From positions 1 through 64,000 of the forward strand of contig CAMDFN010000009.1 of NCBI GenBank assembly GCA_945897565.1: DNA of 64,000 bases. Reading direction: 5' to 3'. This stretch comes from Chryseobacterium gleum (GTDB lineage Bacteria; Bacteroidota; Bacteroidia; Flavobacteriales_D; Crocinitomicaceae). Shown in pieces: positions 62,501 through 64,000 of the stretch (its first letter is position 1; each line of letters begins with the position of its first letter). The notes under the pieces were generated by a model. It made no database searches and had not been told where the DNA came from. It saw nothing but the letters and a program-made list of their open reading frames with translations. Both the position numbers and the translations under genes were made by a program.

Positions 62501-64000
62501 CCGTAAGTGAGATCGATGTTTGGGTACAAGTAAGTATGGTTGTCGCTGTGTTGTTGGTGATCACTGCTGTCGGAACCGCAATATTTTGAGTAACTGTATA
62601 GTTGGCTGTCCCTAAACAACCGTTAGCCTCAAGAATATTTAATGTATAGGTTCCGGGTGAGTTCACCACGAGACTAGCAACGTTTCCTGCGCCTGAGATT
62701 GGCCCAGTGCTAATAACGCTGGTTCCGTTTAACCAAGTAGCGGTTCCAGTTCCGGTAGATGAAGTTCCAGTTAAGGTAAGACTAGTATTACTGCAGGTTA
62801 GTACACCGTTGGCAGTTGCGGCAATACTTACGGTTGGCGCTTGGTTATTTTGTGTAATTGTTGTTGCTGCGGTTGCCGTACAACCGTTAACTCCTGTAAC
62901 TGTTACCGTGTAAGTGCCTGGATTTGAAATGCTAATTGTTGCGCCAGCACCAATATTGCTTGTACCATTACTCCAGGCATAACTAATGCCGCCGGTTGCC
63001 GTTAGCGAAAGTGCACTATTGGTGCAAGACAACATAGTTGTATTTGGGTTAGCAGTAATAGACGCAGTTGGGGCTGTAATATTTTGTGTAATGACAACAG
63101 AAGAGGTTGTCGCACATCCATTTGCACCAGTTACTGTAACTGTATATGTGCCTGGATTGGTAACATTCAATGTTGCTGATGTCCCGAGAATGGTGGTTCC
63201 GTTAGACCATGAATAAGTTCCTCCACCCGTTGCGGTGAGGCCAATGCTCGTTTGGGTACAAGTAAGAATGGTTGTATTGGCGCCATTTGTAATGGAAACT
63301 ATAGGTGCTACAACAGTCTGGGTAATCGTTACACTTGCTGTTGCGGTACAACCATTAGCACCGGTTACAGTCACTGTATATGTGCCGGGGCTACTTACGC
63401 TAAGTGCAGCATTTGTTCCAACAACACTTGTTCCGTTTGACCAAGAATAACTTGCGCCACCCGTTGCATTTAGATTGATGGCGGTAGTAGAACAATTTAG
63501 TGTGGTTGTATTCGTCGTGTTATTGATGACCACTGTAGGGGCAACAATATCTTGTGTAATGTTTGAATTGGCAATTGCTGTGCACCCGTTTGCACCCGTT
63601 ACGTTTACTGTATAAACTCCAGGTGTAGTGACATTGATACTTGCGGTGTTGCCAAGGTTGGTTGTTCCGTTCGACCAAGAATAGGTAAGTCCTCCACTGG
63701 CAACTAAGCTGATGCTCGTAGTCGCACAAGTAAGTATGTTTGTACCGGTAGTATTATTTATGGCTGCTAGTGGAACTGAAGTATTCTGGGTGATATTTAC
63801 ACTTGAAATAGCGGAACACCCGTTAGCACCTGTCACCAATAAATTATAGGTTCCTGGATTGCTAACATTTATTGTGTTGGTTGCCCCAAGGCTATTTCCA
63901 TTTTGGGTCCAGGTGTAAGTGCCGTTCCCGCTAGCGGTTAAAGTAATGCTTGTGGTGGTGCAAGTGAGAATATTACCCGGCACACTGCTGATACTAGAAG
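59535..64000 (-). CDS. Giant Ig-like repeat T9SS type B surface protein, N-terminus outside the window
   Basis: The frame is open to the window edge, giving at least 1488 residues without a start. From the edge inward come 12 repeats of about 78 residues, each with 'LTC...SLTATGG.YSWSNG' and 'PGTYTVTVTGANGCT', then about four repeats of a second type ('NPxPxxT...ICxGxxG'), a PKD-like domain ('WNFGEGGSSSEEAPTHIF') and the type B sorting domain ('YIPNSFTPDGDQFNQTF', 'YNRWGEVIFES', ending 'IKGHINLIR'). Each 78-residue repeat has one Cys near its start and one near its end, fitting an Ig-fold disulfide. Likely a long adhesin stalk. Repeat number may vary between strains. Confidence 0.88.
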   Translation of the reverse strand, partial: SSISSVPGNILTCTTTSITLTASGNGTYTWTQNGNSLGATNTINVSNPGTYNLLVTGANGCSAISSVNITQNTSVPLAAINNTTGTNILTCATTSISLVASGGLTYSWSNGTTNLGNTASINVTTPGVYTVNVTGANGCTAIANSNITQDIVAPTVVINNTTNTTTLNCSTTAINLNATGGASYSWSNGTSVVGTNAALSVSSPGTYTVTVTGANGCTATASVTITQTVVAPIVSITNGANTTILTCTQTSIGLTATGGGTYSWSNGTTILGTSATLNVTNPGTYTVTVTGANGCATTSSVVITQNITAPTASITANPNTTMLSCTNSALSLTATGGISYAWSNGTSNIGAGATISISNPGTYTVTVTGVNGCTATAATTITQNNQAPTVSIAATANGVLTCSNTSLTLTGTSSTGTGTATWLNGTSVISTGPISGAGNVASLVVNSPGTYTLNILEANGCLGTANYTVTQNIAVPTAVITNNTATTILTCTQTSISLTGTGGVSYDWSNGTATVGNAAAFSPSSPGTFTLTATSVNGCIDTEQITITQNITAPSAAITNNTSATQLTCALTSISLTATGGGTYSWSNGTTIVGTSANLTVTTPGTYTVTVTSSTNGCTGTSATTITQNITPPPGAISSVPNPAELTCTTTSIALTATGGGSYSWISAGTNLGTQASISVSTPGTYTVTVTGSNGCTATASTIVSQNTTAPTTAIASAPATSILTCSTTTINLTASGGISYSWSNGTTIVGTSAILAVTSPGTYTVTVTSSNGCTSTANSTITQNITTPVAGIFNASNATVLTCSQTSISATANGGVSYSWSNATSVVGTAAALSITAPGTYTVTATAANGCTDTEQIVITQNIVAPTASITNGATTTILDCNATSISLTASGGVSYSWSNGSANLGSNAALQVTTAGTYTVTVTAANGCTDTASIIITSQVNTNPAFTPIAAICTGGAINLPTTSNNGVNGSWSPAPNTNATTTYTFTPSIGLCANTATMTVTVNPYPSITAVNDTICAGSTGTITTQINLVGGTYTWVGSTNTLANLSLTPANTNSYTVIYNLAGCTDTAFAQILVNPAPVVQVQNATICAGQTGILIASANLPNGQFLWANGSTNDTISLNPLSTTSQSVTYTLAGCTSLPVNATLTVNPVPTITMNDQTICFGDPVTMQAVANPAGTYYWGPNAVQGIASHTFTPSQDSTIQVFNILNGCSSDTIQATVIVLPLPISTFGANVLQGCVPLSVNFSADVLNNTTYNWQTSNQLSANGAQTTLDFQVNGAFSVTLTATLNGCSSSTTIANMIEVDNYPIAAFEPSSQVFTEPSQALSFWNSSVGASTYQWNFGEGGSSSEEAPTHIFNIENEGTTVVLYAYSNLGCVDTASFYIGFDPGLVYYIPNSFTPDGDQFNQTFLPIFTSGIDPYNYQMLIYNRWGEVIFESLNPEFGWDGSFGMQGNPCPVGTYTYLITVKLPSVDERQTIKGHINLIR
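61190..64000 (-). repeat. Tandem ~234-bp coding repeats (12 units, continuing past the edge)
   Basis: Units of about 78 codons encoding Ig-like domains; most are 77-79 residues, one has about 89 (with a 'TATWLNGTSV' variant). They are diverged at DNA level but keep the motif order Cys - 'WSNG' - 'PGTYT' - 'NGC' - 'ITQN'. Such arrays are prone to assembly collapse. Confidence 0.85.

Noticed and set aside
60874..63729. Many open frames on both strands within the Ig-repeat gene.
   Set aside because: They are shadows produced by a repetitive Thr/Gly/Asn-rich coding sequence and repeat with the same 234-bp period.
61190..64000. CRISPR-like or non-coding tandem repeats.
   Set aside because: The ~234-bp units keep one reading frame and encode diverged Ig-like domains; no short identical repeats with spacers exist anywhere in the window.

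Overview
The window comes from a Bacteroidetes chromosome, probably in or near the Flavobacteriales; order and family are uncertain. The evidence is: several exported proteins with type IX secretion (T9SS) C-terminal sorting domains, both type A ('YPNP/APNP') and type B ('NSFTPDGD'); the long insert-bearing form of IspG; a LysS with the C-terminal extension seen in this phylum; families largely restricted to the phylum (DUF4271, DUF4270, DUF4292); and TAnnTTTG -7 promoter motifs in front of many genes. No tRNA, rRNA or CRISPR array was recognised. Nearly all of it is dense housekeeping and cell-envelope coding sequence.

Layout. 1-9.2 kb: an edge-truncated TPR protein, a glutaryl-CoA dehydrogenase-like enzyme, a DUF4271-HemD pair, a secreted thioredoxin-like T9SS protein closed by the only textbook terminator in the window, an RluA-type pseudouridine synthase and IspG. 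9.2-18.1 kb: a lipoprotein with a TonB-like C-domain, an MBOAT/SGNH-like O-acylation pair, a GT-C glycosyltransferase, and a uridine kinase coupled to a very large histidine kinase. 18.2-28 kb: a T9SS serine endopeptidase, HemW, a bacilliredoxin, a substrate-binding-like lipoprotein, MutS, a TrmH-family methyltransferase and LysS. 28-36.5 kb: AsmA-like protein, heptose-1-phosphate adenylyltransferase, PanD and PanC, then the divergent run GT5-domain protein - DUF4270 lipoprotein - GlmS.

36.5-39.7 kb is the accessory region and the most interesting part. An AT-rich insertion of about 3.2 kb sits exactly at the glmS stop codon and is flanked by a perfect 13-bp direct repeat (TACGGTGGAGTAA). It carries the C-terminal remnant of a site-specific recombinase, an SPFH (band 7) membrane protein paired with a 56-residue Arc-like ribbon-helix-helix protein behind a promoter with a twin-palindrome operator, and a solitary integron-type gene cassette (alpha/beta hydrolase plus attC-like site). 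That cassette has split a small recombinase-like gene at a GATAA site. Removing it rejoins the gene in frame and also reconstructs complementary ACATAAC/GTTATGT core sites. No integron integrase gene is present.

39.7-53 kb: pterin carbinolamine dehydratase, an exported protein of unknown function, Dxr (second MEP-pathway gene after IspG), a large exported barrel-like protein, SerS, then an overlapping five-gene run (dut, sugar nucleotidyltransferase, TPR lipoprotein, DUF4292 lipoprotein, EnvC-like protein). 52.9-56.8 kb: a surface-polysaccharide module (O-antigen ligase, Wzz-like, Wzx-like). 56.8-64 kb: two adjacent T9SS type B proteins; the second is a giant Ig-like repeat protein running off the window. 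Convergent neighbours throughout are packed so tightly that several pairs overlap at their stop codons.
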